From NCBI GenBank assembly GCA_013398955.1, contig VWPU01012286.1:62001-126000 (forward strand): DNA of 64,000 nucleotides, in the 5' to 3' direction. The stretch comes from Callaeas wilsoni (Eukaryota; Chordata; Aves; Passeriformes; Callaeidae). The position numbers and the translations under genes were made by a program. Below the pieces are notes generated by a model, which saw only the letters and a list, made by a program, of their open reading frames with translations, made no database searches and had not been told where the DNA came from. Of this stretch, positions 23,736 through 34,701 are shown in pieces; the first letter of the stretch is position 1, and each line of letters opens with the position of its first letter.

Positions 23736-26596
23736 CTCTACGGATTTGGGTGGATTTGTACAAACATCTGCTGGACCGTGGCTGGTGAAGGCCACGTTCT
23801 CTGCTTCCAGCCCTGGGCAGGCTTTGTGGCCGTGCATTCCCGGCTCCACCGGCTGTGGGAAAGGCCATGTCTTTGGGAATTGTACCAACCTGGAGAATAA
23901 AAGCTGCAGCATTAGTTTTGGAGAGGACTTTGCCCTGTTTGGGATCTGGCAGAAATGTTTTAGGATTTAGTGATGGAGAAATGCTCTGGCTTCAGAGCTC
24001 TTTAAGATGCCCTCCCAGAGTCTGTAGGGAGCTCTCAGCCGAGGGAAGTGAACTGGTGACCTGGAAAAAGAAAATGAAGGAAACGAGATTAGTCTGCTCA
24101 AGAGGGAATGCCATCCTGGGATTTATTTTGATGCCTGTCAAAATACCAGTCTGAAAGGCTTTGTGCAGTGAAAATTTGTGGTTTGTGATTGGAGAGAAAA
24201 AAATACATACTTTTGAGATATATATAGATATATATATGTAAAAAATATAGAGATTGGTTCCTGGGTGGGGTTCTGGGAGCGCTTCGGAGAGGCCACTCTG
24301 CATGATATCCTTTATTTAGCAACTGTCATGCCCGTTTGTGGGATCTGTGGTGATAGAACCTGTCCTGGGAAACGCCTGAAATCCAGAATCATGAAATATT
24401 TAGTGGACCGTTCACTGCTAATGGGCTCCAGCCCCGCGCCAGCACCACAAGATCAGTAACAAAAGGCTCTGTGTACCAGTGCCAAGCTGCCTGAGACTGC
24501 TCTGAGTTTGTTCAAGTCTTATTTCAGGTTTTATCAAAGGCAAAATCTCAGTCCAACAAGGCAGGGTTTGGTTGGTGGAAGCCAGCAAAAGCTTGTTTTA
24601 TTTTCCTTACTCAGAGGAAACCTGGGATATGTCATGTGGCATACACAGAAGTGAGTTATTTTTTTTCAGCAGTAGATAAATTGATGTGAGAAAAAATACA
24701 CAGTATTGATTTTCCTTTTCCTGTGGCTTTTGAGAGGTTGTTAATGCAGCAAGTACACAAGAGCACTCATATGTCTGTCTGCACAGTAATCGCTAATAAA
24801 TTGACTTTCTTAAAAACAATTTTTAGTCTGTAGTTTTAGTGACTTGATTTGTGGAGTAGATGATATCTCCTGGCACATAATTACTCATTTTTGGGCCGTG
24901 TAAAAGGGGGGAGGATAAATTTTCCTGCATTATCTGTAGCACTGAACATCTCTCCTATTACTCATACAAGTTTTTTCTCTGCGTCTTCTTCCTTACTGTA
25001 GCTGAGCAAAGAGGTTTTAAGGATCTGAGGCTTTTCCCAGTGTTAAAATTTACAGTACAAACACTTTCTAGAGCTAACTCTTGTGCATTCTGATGCAGCA
25101 GTGGTCATGATCATGACAAGGATGATGATTTATACTCAGGGGACCAACAGTTCGTTTGTCTCAGTGTCTCCAGAGTGACTGCAGAGAACTTGTTTTCCTT
25201 TGGGGAAAAAACCCAAACCTGCAGCAGGACCCATGGTGATAATCATATTAACAGTACTGTGAAGGCAATTTAATGTCATGGGACAGAATGTGACATGCAA
25301 GGCCCTGTCTGGTGGTGGTGGTGATGATCTGAGGATGCTGAGGAAGGCACTGGCTAGGAGCTGACCTATGGAGTGGGATGAGGTGTTGGTCCGTGCTTGG
25401 GGAATTGTGGTGGATGTCCAATGGAAGCACTTCTGATCCTGGTGCACAGGTGGGCACATGGTGATGCTTAGGAATCACTGGTGTTCATGGACACTTCTGT
25501 GTGTTGCTCTTTGTTCTTACTGTTCAGGGCTTGCAGTCAAAATTTGGGCGTCATTAATATTTTCTTCCCATTATCCAGTGCAGGATTGCATTGTGTCCAA
25601 TTTCTTCTGGATATGCTCTACGCAGTCAGTATTATCTGGGATTTGTTGTCCCAGAGGTTTTGTTCTAAAGCCTTGTAGGTTGCCATGGTGGCACAGGGAC
25701 CATGTTGTCACTGTTGTGAGAAGAGACAGACATTGATTATATTGTTCTGAGGTGATTTATTCCCAATAACTCCGTGTCTTGGCAGTCATCTGGTGATCTC
25801 AGTTCTCATGACAGTGATCCTTCTTCAGCATTGCCCCTGACAGGATTTTCCTGATTATTCCGTTGGTCTTTGCTGTTGTTCTAATCTACCACTTGTTTTT
25901 AGCCACTTTTATGGTTTTTGGTCTCTCTTCCCATGGTGGTTCTCAAGGTCCTGCCAGATCACCCTTTATATGAGGAACCTTTATATGGAGGAACAGCGAG
26001 TCTGTGAAGGAACAGTGACTGCATTGTGAGGTACGGAGTGAAATTTAGGACTTTTAATTCTTGCACATTCACAGCATTCCTTTTTTCCCCCCACTTTATG
26101 TCCTGTTGACAGTGCAAATGGTTTCTGCAGGAGGGCCTTGGACATCTGTGTGTTTGGCTGTTTATTGCAGCAGGCTTTTAGTGGGTCAGGGAAGCACATG
26201 GAGGGGAGCTTTCGGAGTGGCCTGTGAAATGATTTTGCTTAGCTTTGTTTTAGCACTTCTTGCACAAACCCCTGCTCCCTCCCCTTGGGTCGCAGCTTTC
26301 CAAGCTGTGCCAGCAAAAGCAGAGTCAGGCTCTGCTAAACTCAAATAAAGCACGGGGGCACACTTAATTTGCATTTCTGCAGAGGTGCTTAATTACAAAT
26401 ACCTCTCGTCCTGCCACAGCACTCCTGGCAGTTCCTTGATTGCTCCCGGTGGGGAGCTGAGCAGCTTTGAGGATGGATGTTGTTCCCTTGGATTTAGGAA
26501 GGTTTTCTACGTCCCTAGGAGTGGTGGGCTGCGAGATGGATGAGTAAAGGTCAGTGGTTTGATGTACCCACAGGGCTGGTTTTTACAAGAAGTAAT
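23736..26596. other. Repeat-poor non-coding stretch
   Basis: Contains an (AT)-rich microsatellite at 24216-24238 and an A/T-rich block at 24.7-24.95 kb; otherwise unique sequence. No gene recognised. A TGG/ATG-rich patch near 25311-25330 reads GGTGGTGGTGGTGATGATC. Confidence 0.5.
24216..24238. repeat. Imperfect (AT)n microsatellite
   Basis: ATATATATAGATATATATAT with one G interruption, followed by an A-rich stretch. Confidence 0.9.
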
Positions 26597-26740
26597 CATG
26601 GAATCACAGAATATCCCGAGCTGGAAGGGACCCACAAGGATCACTGTGTCCAAATCCTGGCCCTGCTCGGGACAACCCCAAGGATCTCACCATGAATCCC
26701 ACCCCAAGGATGTGTGTGAACCCTCCCTGAGGGCTCACAG
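26597..26740 (-). mobile_element. CR1 LINE 3' fragment, 'GAGCTGGAAGGGACCCAC' type
   Basis: Antisense copy with tail CATGGAATCACAGAAT, then ATCCCGAGCTGGAAGGGACC, CACAAGGATCACTGTGTCC and CCTGGCCCTGCTCGGGACAA. This is a separate CR1 type from the common one; a second copy lies at 54.63-54.84 kb. About 140 bp survives. Confidence 0.88.
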
Positions 26741-28054
26741 AGAGACCAACACTTCTAAACTCTGTCTCTCAGGGATTGGTAGGTGGGATAGGATGCGCCA
26801 TCTGTAAACCTATGGATGAATTGGAGGGCAAGCTTGTGGTGAGACAGGAAAAACAACCCCAAACCTGAGCTATTGCCTGAGGAAACATGGGAATCCCCAT
26901 TAGAAAGATTTAGATTAGAAAACACATCTGCCAGGAGTTTTGCTCTCAGAATTCCATCAGGGAAGTCCCACCTTATTTTCTTCTAAAGATTAAAAAAAAA
27001 AACCCACCAAAAAACCCCACCAAAGCCCATCCTGAAAATACATTGCATGTCTGTATTATTTATATGTCCAGAACTGGACATCCTCTTGCAGTGCATCCAT
27101 ATCCTCTCAAGAGATGGTCCCAGGATATTCCAGGTCCTACTTTGGATGTGCAAGCCTTAGATCCAGCTTGCAAATCGTCAGGGAAGTGTTTTCTACTGAA
27201 ATACAAATATCCCCTTCTCACCCCCTCAAGAAACATTAAAGCCTGTTTGGAGGAGTGAAAGTGCAGTACAGCATTTAGTTATAAATTGAAGATTTTCAAG
27301 CCATGTTGACTTAAAGCATCTGTTAGTGAAACGTGTCTGCTCTGCAGACAGTTTTTGTACTTGTGCTGTGCAAGCACATTTCAAACAAGCACAGCAAATG
27401 TGCTGCTGAGAACAATCCAGCGGTGCTCCTTGGGTCATTTAGATGACTTAATAGGTCTTTTCTTTTTCCTCGCTATCTGTATTAAATCAATGATGCATAT
27501 AAATTATGCCAAAGGGAGTTAATTGTTATTGCATGGTATAAAAAGCTGCCAAACTTAAGGGCAAAACTCTGATTGCAGTGCATGAAATAAAATGGAGTTG
27601 TGTTCTGATTGCTGAAAGCATAAAATGGCTGAACCTGTCACCCCTACCAAAACAGCTTGAACTGGAATTCCTGTGGAAACAGCGGCAGCAAAGGAATTGT
27701 AGAAGCAAAGGTTTGGTGACTGCGGCGTGTTTGGAGGTTTTGGTACATTTGGATGTTCTCCAGAACACGCAACAAACATTAAATGTGAAATAGCCAGCTC
27801 AAAGAACTGTGCTTCTCTGGTGCCCGGATCTGCAGAGAAATTTAGGAATTTAACTCTGTTGGTTCAGTGGGAATTGAGCTCCTGATATGAGATTAGCCTG
27901 TGGTCTGTATAATACAGTCTATTTCTTATCTCTGCAAGAGGGGCACTGCTCCTGTTCTCTCTTGTGCTTCCCCCGGCACATTTTGAGGGCTGTTCGAAGA
28001 GGAATTGGTGCTTCTCAGGGTCTGGAGCTTGATTGTGGCTTTTGTAGTTTTTCA
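26741..28054. other. Non-coding stretch with A/T-rich block
   Basis: No gene recognised. An A/C-rich low-complexity run lies at 26990-27022. 27441-27545 is A/T-rich with several homeodomain-like cores (TTAATTG, TGATGCAT, AAATTATG). Confidence 0.5.
26990..27022. repeat. A/C-rich low-complexity run
   Basis: A run of eleven A followed by CCCACC, six A, CCCCACC, AAAGCCC. Simple sequence. Confidence 0.8.
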
Positions 28055-28112
28055 AAGCTGGACTTGATGATCTTGGCTGTCTTTTCCAGCCTTCGTGATT
28101 CTCTGGTTCTCA
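28055..28112 (+). mobile_element. CR1 LINE extreme 3' end, old type
   Basis: AAGCTGGACTTGATGATCTT, then GGCTGTCTTTTCCAGCCTTC and a GTGATTCTCTGGTTCTC tail of degraded octamers. Only the last ~58 bp remain. Confidence 0.8.
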
Positions 28113-28316
28113 GAGAGAGGGTACAGCAAGGACACCTGAAGACAAGCCCAGGTGCTACCCTTTGCTTTGGAATATTTCTCACTGTAGCCAGTGGAGAGGC
28201 AAAAAAGAATCTGTCACGTGTTATTTAATTTTGATGTGCGTTCTGCACTAAATCTGACATGGCCCTTTCTTAGGGAAGCTGCATTTTACATGGAAGAAGG
28301 TAATACAATGAGAAGT

Positions 28317-28586
28317 TCATGGAATCATGGAATGGTTGGGTTGGAAGGGACCTTAAAGCTCATCCAGTTCCAACCCCTGCCACGGGCAGGGACACCTTCC
28401 ACTATCCCAGATTGCTCCAAGCCCTATCCAGCCTGGCCTTGGACACTTCCAGGGATCCAGGGGCAGCCACAGCTTCTCTGGGCACCCTGTGCCAGCGCCT
28501 CAGCAGCCTCACAGGGAGGAATTCCTTCCCAATATCCCATCTATTCCTGCCCTCTGGCAGTATAAAGCCATTCCCCCTTGTTGTAT
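28317..28586 (-). mobile_element. CR1 LINE 3' fragment, well preserved
   Basis: Antisense type I copy: tail TTCATGGAATCATGGAATGG, then TTGGGTTGGAAGGGACCTTA, CACCTTCCACTATCCCAGAT, CCAGGGATCCAGGGGCAGCC and CCTCTGGCAGTATAAAGCCA. Truncated at CCCCCTTGTTGTATAATG. In inverted orientation to the CR1 at 30040-30581, 1.45 kb away, with extensive overlap of the same part of the element. Confidence 0.95.
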
Positions 28587-30039
28587 AATGTGAGAATTGG
28601 AACACTGCCTGTTGCGTGAAGGAGAATGGAAAAAGATACACTCTCAGGAACTGTTTTGAGCTAAATCTGAGGTTTTTTTGTGCAAGGAAAAATGGTTTTC
28701 AAACAGGAGTCAGCACTGGGAAATTAAATAGAGGAGCATGTGGAATAGGTAGGTCTAGGGTAGGACAGAGGAGGACAACATCGGGGAGATGTTGGCAGAG
28801 CAGAGAGGTTTGGAATGAGCACGTGGGTTTGTTGGAGGCAATGGGAAAGTTCAGGAGCACCACAACACACCAGAAACTTGGGAAATGGCAATGCCGGAAA
28901 TGAGGAAATCCACACTCTGCACTGACTGAATAATTAATAAGGGACCATGTCTGGCCTGCTTGGTGACTGACCCGACAGCAGGAGCCAAATGTGTGGGGTA
29001 AGGATTAACGTGCCTTAGGCAAGGTCCGTGCTGGGATTGGAACAGGAAATGATTAAAGTCCTTTGCAAAAGCTGGAGGAAAGCTCGTTATTTTGCTCTCA
29101 TATTATCAGGAATTTTTATAATCCATGTGCAGTATTCAGGAAGGTGAAGTAGTTGAGTGTTGGGGGAGTCCCTCGTATAATCTCTTTAAAAACTGGAGGA
29201 TATTACTCTAAATTTTGGTGAGTTTTCCACCAGCACTGTAATACCTATCCCTGTGTGGCACAGGGAATTAAGTGAACAAAAACTTTGTCTACAGTGACAG
29301 AAATTGCCAATGACTTCTAAAGGAGGGAGAGATTGGGACTGCTTCAAACAAGTGCTTAATAAACCCCAGTGAAAGAAATGTTGACTTAACTCATTTTTAA
29401 TTGCTTTTAAGCTCTTAAATGAGTTTGTTATTGAAAAGTAATTAAAGGCCTTGAAAGATTGTGGGGAACTTTGGGAACACCTTTATGGAAAGGCAGTTAC
29501 TCACCTTAAAATAATTTTTATTGCTACCTACTCTGTCTGAATCGCTCAATTAATTACTTAATGAAGTGTGGTTCAACGCAGGGATGCTGCTCAGGTATGG
29601 CAGAAGGTGTGTGCTTTGGGTATAATGGAAGGCAAAAAGCCTGATAAACAGTCAGTTGTTGCTTTAAGAAACTTTATTGATTATTTTAAAAAAAACCCCA
29701 GTTTTGTAAAGCCCTTTTTCGGCCAGAACTCGTTTTCCCAAGACGTACATGAGAACTGGAATGGGTGAATTTTCTAGAGCTGAAAGGTTTCCTTGCAGAA
29801 TCACAGTTTAAACAATGTTTTCATCAGTGTGGCTCAGTTGGTTTTTCAGATGGAAATAACTCCAGCAAGAAGTGTCTCCATCAATACAACAATGTCCAAA
29901 TGGATTTTGTTGTCAGGTTTCCATTGAGGACAGTGGAGGAAAAATTCAAACGCTGCCTTGTGTGGCTGCAGTGGCAAAACATCCTGAAGGGGTCAAGGGC
30001 TGTTCTTAACCTGGAATTCAGGTTGAGAGAGAGGACTCT
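28587..30039. other. Non-coding stretch, partly A/T-rich
   Basis: No gene or CR1 recognised. 29.36-29.57 kb is A/T-rich with repeated TTAATTA/TAATTAA cores. Plus-strand frames at 29568-30226 run into the following CR1 and are not credible genes. Confidence 0.5.
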
Positions 30040-30581
30040 GCCTTGCTCAGGTGAGACCCCACCTGCAGGGCTGCCCCGGCCCTGGGGCCAACAGCACAAG
30101 GACGTGGAGCTGCTGGAGAGAGTCCAGAGGGGGCCCTGGGGCTGCGCCAGGGCTGGGGCCCCTCTGCGCGGGAGCCAGGCTGGGAGAGCTGGGGGTGCTC
30201 ACCTGGAGAGGAAAAGGCTCCAGTGAGAGCTCAGAGCCCCTTCCAGGGCCTAAAGGGGCTCCAGGAGAGCTGGAGAGGGCCTGGGGACAAGGGGTGGAGG
30301 GACAGGACAAGGGGAAATGGCTTCCCACTGCCAGCAGATAGGAATAGGTGGGATATTGGGAGGGAATTCCTGGCTGTGAGGGTGGTGCGGCCCTGGCACA
30401 GGGTGCCCAGAGCAGCTGAGGCTGCCCCTGGATCCCTGGACATGTCCAGGGCCAGGCTGGACAGGGCTTGGAGCAACCGGAGCTAGTGGAAAGTGTCCCT
30501 GCCCATGGCAGGGGATGGAGTGGGATGATCTTCAAGTCCCTTTCCAACCCAAGCCATCCTGGGACTCCATGATTTTATGAT
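30040..30581 (+). mobile_element. CR1 LINE copy, about 0.54 kb
   Basis: Sense type I copy beginning inside ORF2 (GTGAGACCCCACCTGCAGGG; GGACGTGGAGCTGCTGGAGA), through GAGAGGAAAAGGCTCCAGTG, GGTGGGATATTGGGAGGGAA and GGATCCCTGGACATGTCCAG to TTTCCAACCCAAGCCATCCT and a tail GGACTCCATGATTTTATGA. Nearly collinear with the 12.9-13.6 kb copy. The ORF2 start VRPHLQ is readable but then shifts frame. Confidence 0.95.
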
Positions 30582-30757
30582 CCTCCCACAGGGATGCCAC
30601 ACACAACCAACCACCAGCTGAACTTTGGGCTGTGGACAACCTCCTTTTCCAGCTCAGCAAATTTTCTGTGCACCTTGCAGGCAAACTGGGAGCTGTGAAG
30701 GGAATGGGCAGAGTAGAAGGAGATAGTGGGAGATCAAGTGGAAACGGTGCAGTGGTG

Positions 30758-31048
30758 GGTGGAAAGCCTTGCTGAAGCTGAGGTAAATGCCACCCACTGC
30801 CCTCTCATCATTCCCAGAGCAGGTCATCCCCCTGCCAGAGGCGGTCTGAGTGGGATTGCCATCATCATTAAACGAGATATCATTAGCCCTTGCACTGATC
30901 CTTGGCCACCTTCCTCAGCATCCTTGGAGATATCCAGTCTGGTCCTGGGGACTTCTGTGTGCCAAGCTGATTTAATGAGTGCTTATCTTCTGTGCTCTGT
31001 TGGCACTAGGACCTGTCTCCCCAAACTCTGCTACTCAGCAATGCATTG
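30758..31048 (-). mobile_element. Internal ORF2 fragment of an old CR1
   Basis: Antisense blocks GTGGAAAGCCTTGCTGAAGC, CTCATCATTCCCAGAGCAGG and CTTGGAGATATCCAGTCTGG, then TCCTGGGGACTTCTGTGTGC. They follow the order of the CR1 reverse-transcriptase region, with large gaps. If correct, this is the only piece here from upstream of the ORF2 C terminus. Diverged, so less certain than the 3' fragments. Confidence 0.55.
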
Positions 31049-34000
31049 AGCTGAATGATTCTGATATTCCAATTATTCCGAGTTTGGAGATTGAAGAAAA
31101 ACCCTTCTCAAAAGATGGCTAATTGAAGTAGATTACTAAACTAGACAAGAACTTACTGCCCTTTGCTTTTCTAAACACAATGAAGTGAAAATCAAGAATG
31201 AGGGCATTTATCTCCAGTGTGAATTTTTCTGGGTTACAGGCTTTGGCAGATGTGGTGCAGAGCGGTATTTCTTGGCAAACTGGCATGTTTGAAAGACTGG
31301 CCTTAGAGAAATGAGTCTCTTTTAAATAGAGCTAAATATAAAAGCAAACCAGCTCTCACTCTGCTTAAGTCTGTCTTATCTGCTGATACCAGTTCAGATT
31401 AGAGTGTCTGATTTAAATGTCTTGAATCCACCCATCCTGCTGCTGCATCGACTCCCAGCTCGGCACCTGAAATCCAGGGCTTGGAGCAGGGAGCCCAGTG
31501 CTGATATTTCAGTAGCAGTTGTCCTTTTCCTGCTCTTTGGCTCCAAAAGCAACCTCTCCAGTTTTCCAGGGGATTAGACTCCTTTTTTTTTTAAATCAGT
31601 AACTGGTGAGTAAGTAAAAATGCGGATGAGATTTGCTGCTTTTTCTAAGCTTGCTTTGCCCTTCTGGCCTTCTGCTGGCATCCTCCAAGTGGGAAGGTTA
31701 TTCTAAGGATACAGTGGAAGTGATGTCAAAGGGAGGTGTGGTCAGGGGTGGCGTTCAGAATCCTGCCCTGTGTCACTTGTCTTTCTTGGGGTCCGAGCCA
31801 ACAGGATGTTCCTGGAGGAAGAACGATGCCCAGCTTTGCCAATTTAATGACTTCGTCGCTTTTCTTGCCTCTTGAGTTCTCACTTCCATCCTGCATGTAA
31901 AAAACAAAGGAGGATCTTGGGATATTTAATACTCCAGAGTTTCAAGAACCATCTAATTTTAGAAACTCACTGCACACCTGGAGATCTTGAATCATTGTGC
32001 ATTGTTCCACGGAGTTTTCCTGGAGGGATGTTTTCCCATGGTGGATGTGTGCAAGGTGCTGCTGAAGCACATGGCCCTTTTCACCCTCTTCCTTAAAAAC
32101 TCCTTCCCCTCCAGAGTGGCCAAAGCCATGGCTGGTGATTCCCAACAATTCCAATTCTTCCACCAGTTTGCCAAGACGAGTGCCAGAGATGGGTCTTTGG
32201 CAGGAGGTAGCTCAGGAGCTGGAAGCAGCCCTGGGAGCCTTTCCCTCCTGAGCATCATCAGCGTTTGGGGAATCCAAAAATTCACCAGCAGGGGTGAATT
32301 CCTGCTCGTGCTGCCCCTCTTGCTCTGTGCCAGTTCTCCTGGCTGTGTCCTGTGTTTTCTCACTCCAGGATGAAGCTTTCCCTGGGAGCTTCCCTCCTCC
32401 TGTGCCGCCTGTTCCCGGTGCTGGGCTCCCTGGGCTGTGCCGGTGCGGCTCTCCCAGGGCCATCTGGTGAACCAGATCAGGGACCAGAAAACCTAGGTTA
32501 TTTTTAAGCTGAATCCCTTCCCTAATCTGGGTGTCTGTACAGCTCCGGGGCAGTCCTGGTGGCACAAAGGCAACTGCCAGTTTTTAAGGAAAGGAAAGAT
32601 GGGAAGGAGCTTCCAGCCAGGAACGACCCTGTGGTTTCCTGCAATGTTCTCTGCCTTCCAAAATTATTTATTTCCACGCCTTTATTTCCTGTTAGGTATT
32701 TGCACAGATGTTTTCGCTTCCAGTTGCTCCAGGTGGATCTCATTGGGTAGGTTTTTTTGCCAATGACTCTGGTTTCTCAGGATTTCAGGTTTTTTTAAAA
32801 TTTTTTTTTAAAATGTGCCCTGAGCAGAATGGAATTCAGATAATCTGTATATATTCATTAACATTTTTGCCCTATTCTTCCAGAATTTAGGTCCTAAGTG
32901 CATTAGGCTTCATGACAAATGTCTCTGGTATCCTCTCTGTGGTGTCTCCTTGCTGCTCCCAGCTCTACACCACACCCTTCACTATTGCCTTTAAATTCTG
33001 TTCCTTTAATTCTATTCCCTGTGTGAGTACGGGTGTCTGAGCTAACCTTCACAATGAACCTGCCAGGGCTTTTCCCAGTGTCCAAATAGATTCTCATTAA
33101 TCCCTCTTTTGTAATGCCGGGAAGGGTTGTGTTGGAGTGTTTTGCTTCGATTTTATTATTTTTTTTAAATAGAGGAAAAGGTCACACTGAGGCTGCTCTC
33201 GCTGAAAGGTTTATTTTTATTTCTAAGACAACAGCTGCATATAATTTTTAATGCTGTACTTTGTGGAGGTTGACTGTTGTCAGTAGTACAGTTAATATTT
33301 CCTTCAATTAACAATAATCTAGGTAATGAAATTGTTTTCTTTTCATTACAAAGTCATTTGTGACTTAGAAACCCCGAGGTGCCTTATAATATATAAATTG
33401 CACAAGTGAGAATAATTATTCCAGAGTCAATTCTAGAAGAAGTTTGGGAAAATTGCGGAAAACAGGCAGGAAAGAAATTGAATGTTGACTTTTGGGGAAC
33501 TTTTCCCTTTCCATTTTATGGAGTTCGGTTACTCAGAGGGCTAAACCCAAAATATTGTGGAATAGGATTTAACCCTGCAGAATGTCAGACATTTGCTGAA
33601 TGTTTTATCTTCATTTGATAAGCAGTTGTGGAGTGTATTTTTATGCTACCACTATTTTATCAGAATCCTCTGCAGTCTACCAAAGCAGGTGTTTTAATCA
33701 CCACATCCTAATTAACTTAATTTGTTTTATAATCCATCTACCCAGCTTCTACCACTGGAGTCCAGTTTTATGGAAAGAAGAATGAAAATAATGGATAAAA
33801 AAGGAGAAATATAGAAGAATTGTAATAAGATAATCTTTAAAGTGTAGCTACTAAAACAAAAGAAGAAAACAAAATTTGGGGTGTAGGAGGGAGGATAGAA
33901 TTAAAAATCCTGTTTTGCTGCTTGAAATAGCACATGGAGTTGATGAAGATATTAGGGAACGAGCTTCCCTACTTAGTAGCTGCAGTAATCTTAGGAAATA

Positions 34001-34101
34001 TTAAGGGATTTAATCTCTTTCGTACCAAGAAGAAAGTGGGAAGCAAAGGAGGAATTCTGGGCTGCAGGAACCTGCTTTGGTGTCTTTGCTTAACTTGATA
34101 A
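31049..34101. other. Non-coding stretch, A/T-rich toward its right half
   Basis: No gene or CR1 recognised. 33.12-33.42 kb and 33.60-33.90 kb are A/T-rich with TAAT and ACAAAG-like cores. A 70-codon plus-strand frame at 33406-33618 looks protein-like but is unrecognised. Confidence 0.5.
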
Positions 34102-34240
34102 GAAAGATGGAGAGGGACTTTTTACAGGAGCTTGTAAGGACACAGGGAATGGTTTCCCAGTGCCAGAGGGCAGGGTTAGATGGGATATTGGGAAGGAATT
34201 CCTCCCTGTGAGGGTGCCGAGGCCCTGGCACAGGGTGCCC
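34102..34240 (+). mobile_element. CR1 LINE fragment cut at the tandem array
   Basis: Sense type I fragment: GATGGAGAGGGACTTTTTAC, CAGTGCCAGAGGGCAGGGTT, GATGGGATATTGGGAAGGAA and GCCCTGGCACAGGGTGCCCC. Homology stops exactly where the 152-bp tandem unit begins; the CR1 3' half and octamer tail are absent, so the array or a rearrangement replaced them. Confidence 0.9.
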
Positions 34241-34701
34241 CACAGGCAGGGCTGGTTTTTCCTGTGTTCTTGAAGATTTCCCTGCCTGTGATCCGGGGCT
34301 TAATCCTAGATCGCGCTCTTGATGAACAAGGTTGTGCCAACAGAATTTCCCAATGTTGTGCTATTTCCCTAAATGTTCCAAATTAGTACCTCCTCACACA
34401 GGGCTGTGTTTTCCTGTTTTCTTGAAGATTTCACTGCCTGTAATCCCGGGCCTAATCCTAGATCGCGCTCTTGATGAACAAGGTTGTGCCAACAGAATTT
34501 CCCAATGTTGTGCTATTTCCCTAAATGTTCCAAATTAGTACCTCCTCACACAGGGCTGTGTTTTCCTGTTTTCTTGAAGATTTCACTGCCTGTAATCCCG
34601 GGCCTAATCCTAGATCGCGCTCTTGATGAACAAGGTTGTGCCAACAGAATTTCCCAATGTTGTGCTATTTCCCTAAATTTTCCAAATTAGTACCTCCTCA
34701 C
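34241..34701. repeat. 152-bp tandem repeat, three copies
   Basis: Landmark GATGAACAAGGTTGTGCC recurs at 34321, 34473 and 34625, an exact 152-bp period. Copies start near 34241, 34393 and 34545. Copies 2 and 3 differ at one position by eye (AAATGTTCC against AAATTTTCC). Copy 1 differs at about eight to ten positions, all in its first half, and is identical in its second half. The unit includes TAGATCGCGCTCTTGATGAA. 152 is not a multiple of three, so the repeated open frame is a by-product, not a repeat protein. Origin of the unit is not recognised. Confidence 0.95.

Noticed and set aside
23371..23912. Overlapping 141-165 codon frames
   Set aside because: The only recognisable parts are CR1 ORF2 blocks in the minus strand; the plus-strand frame is antisense CR1.
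25700..26000. Possible LTR of an endogenous retrovirus
   Set aside because: The TGTTGTCACTG start and A/T-rich body only superficially resemble an LTR. I found no matching terminal repeat, primer-binding site or retroviral frame nearby.
31560..31620. Polypyrimidine tract followed by AAATCAG and a GTGAGTAAGT donor-like site
   Set aside because: The interval between the acceptor and donor would be only about six bases, too short for an exon.
34332..34690. Identical 68-codon frame in each copy of the tandem unit
   Set aside because: The 152-bp period is not a multiple of three, so frames restart in each unit and cannot form a repeat protein. It is a by-product of the duplication.
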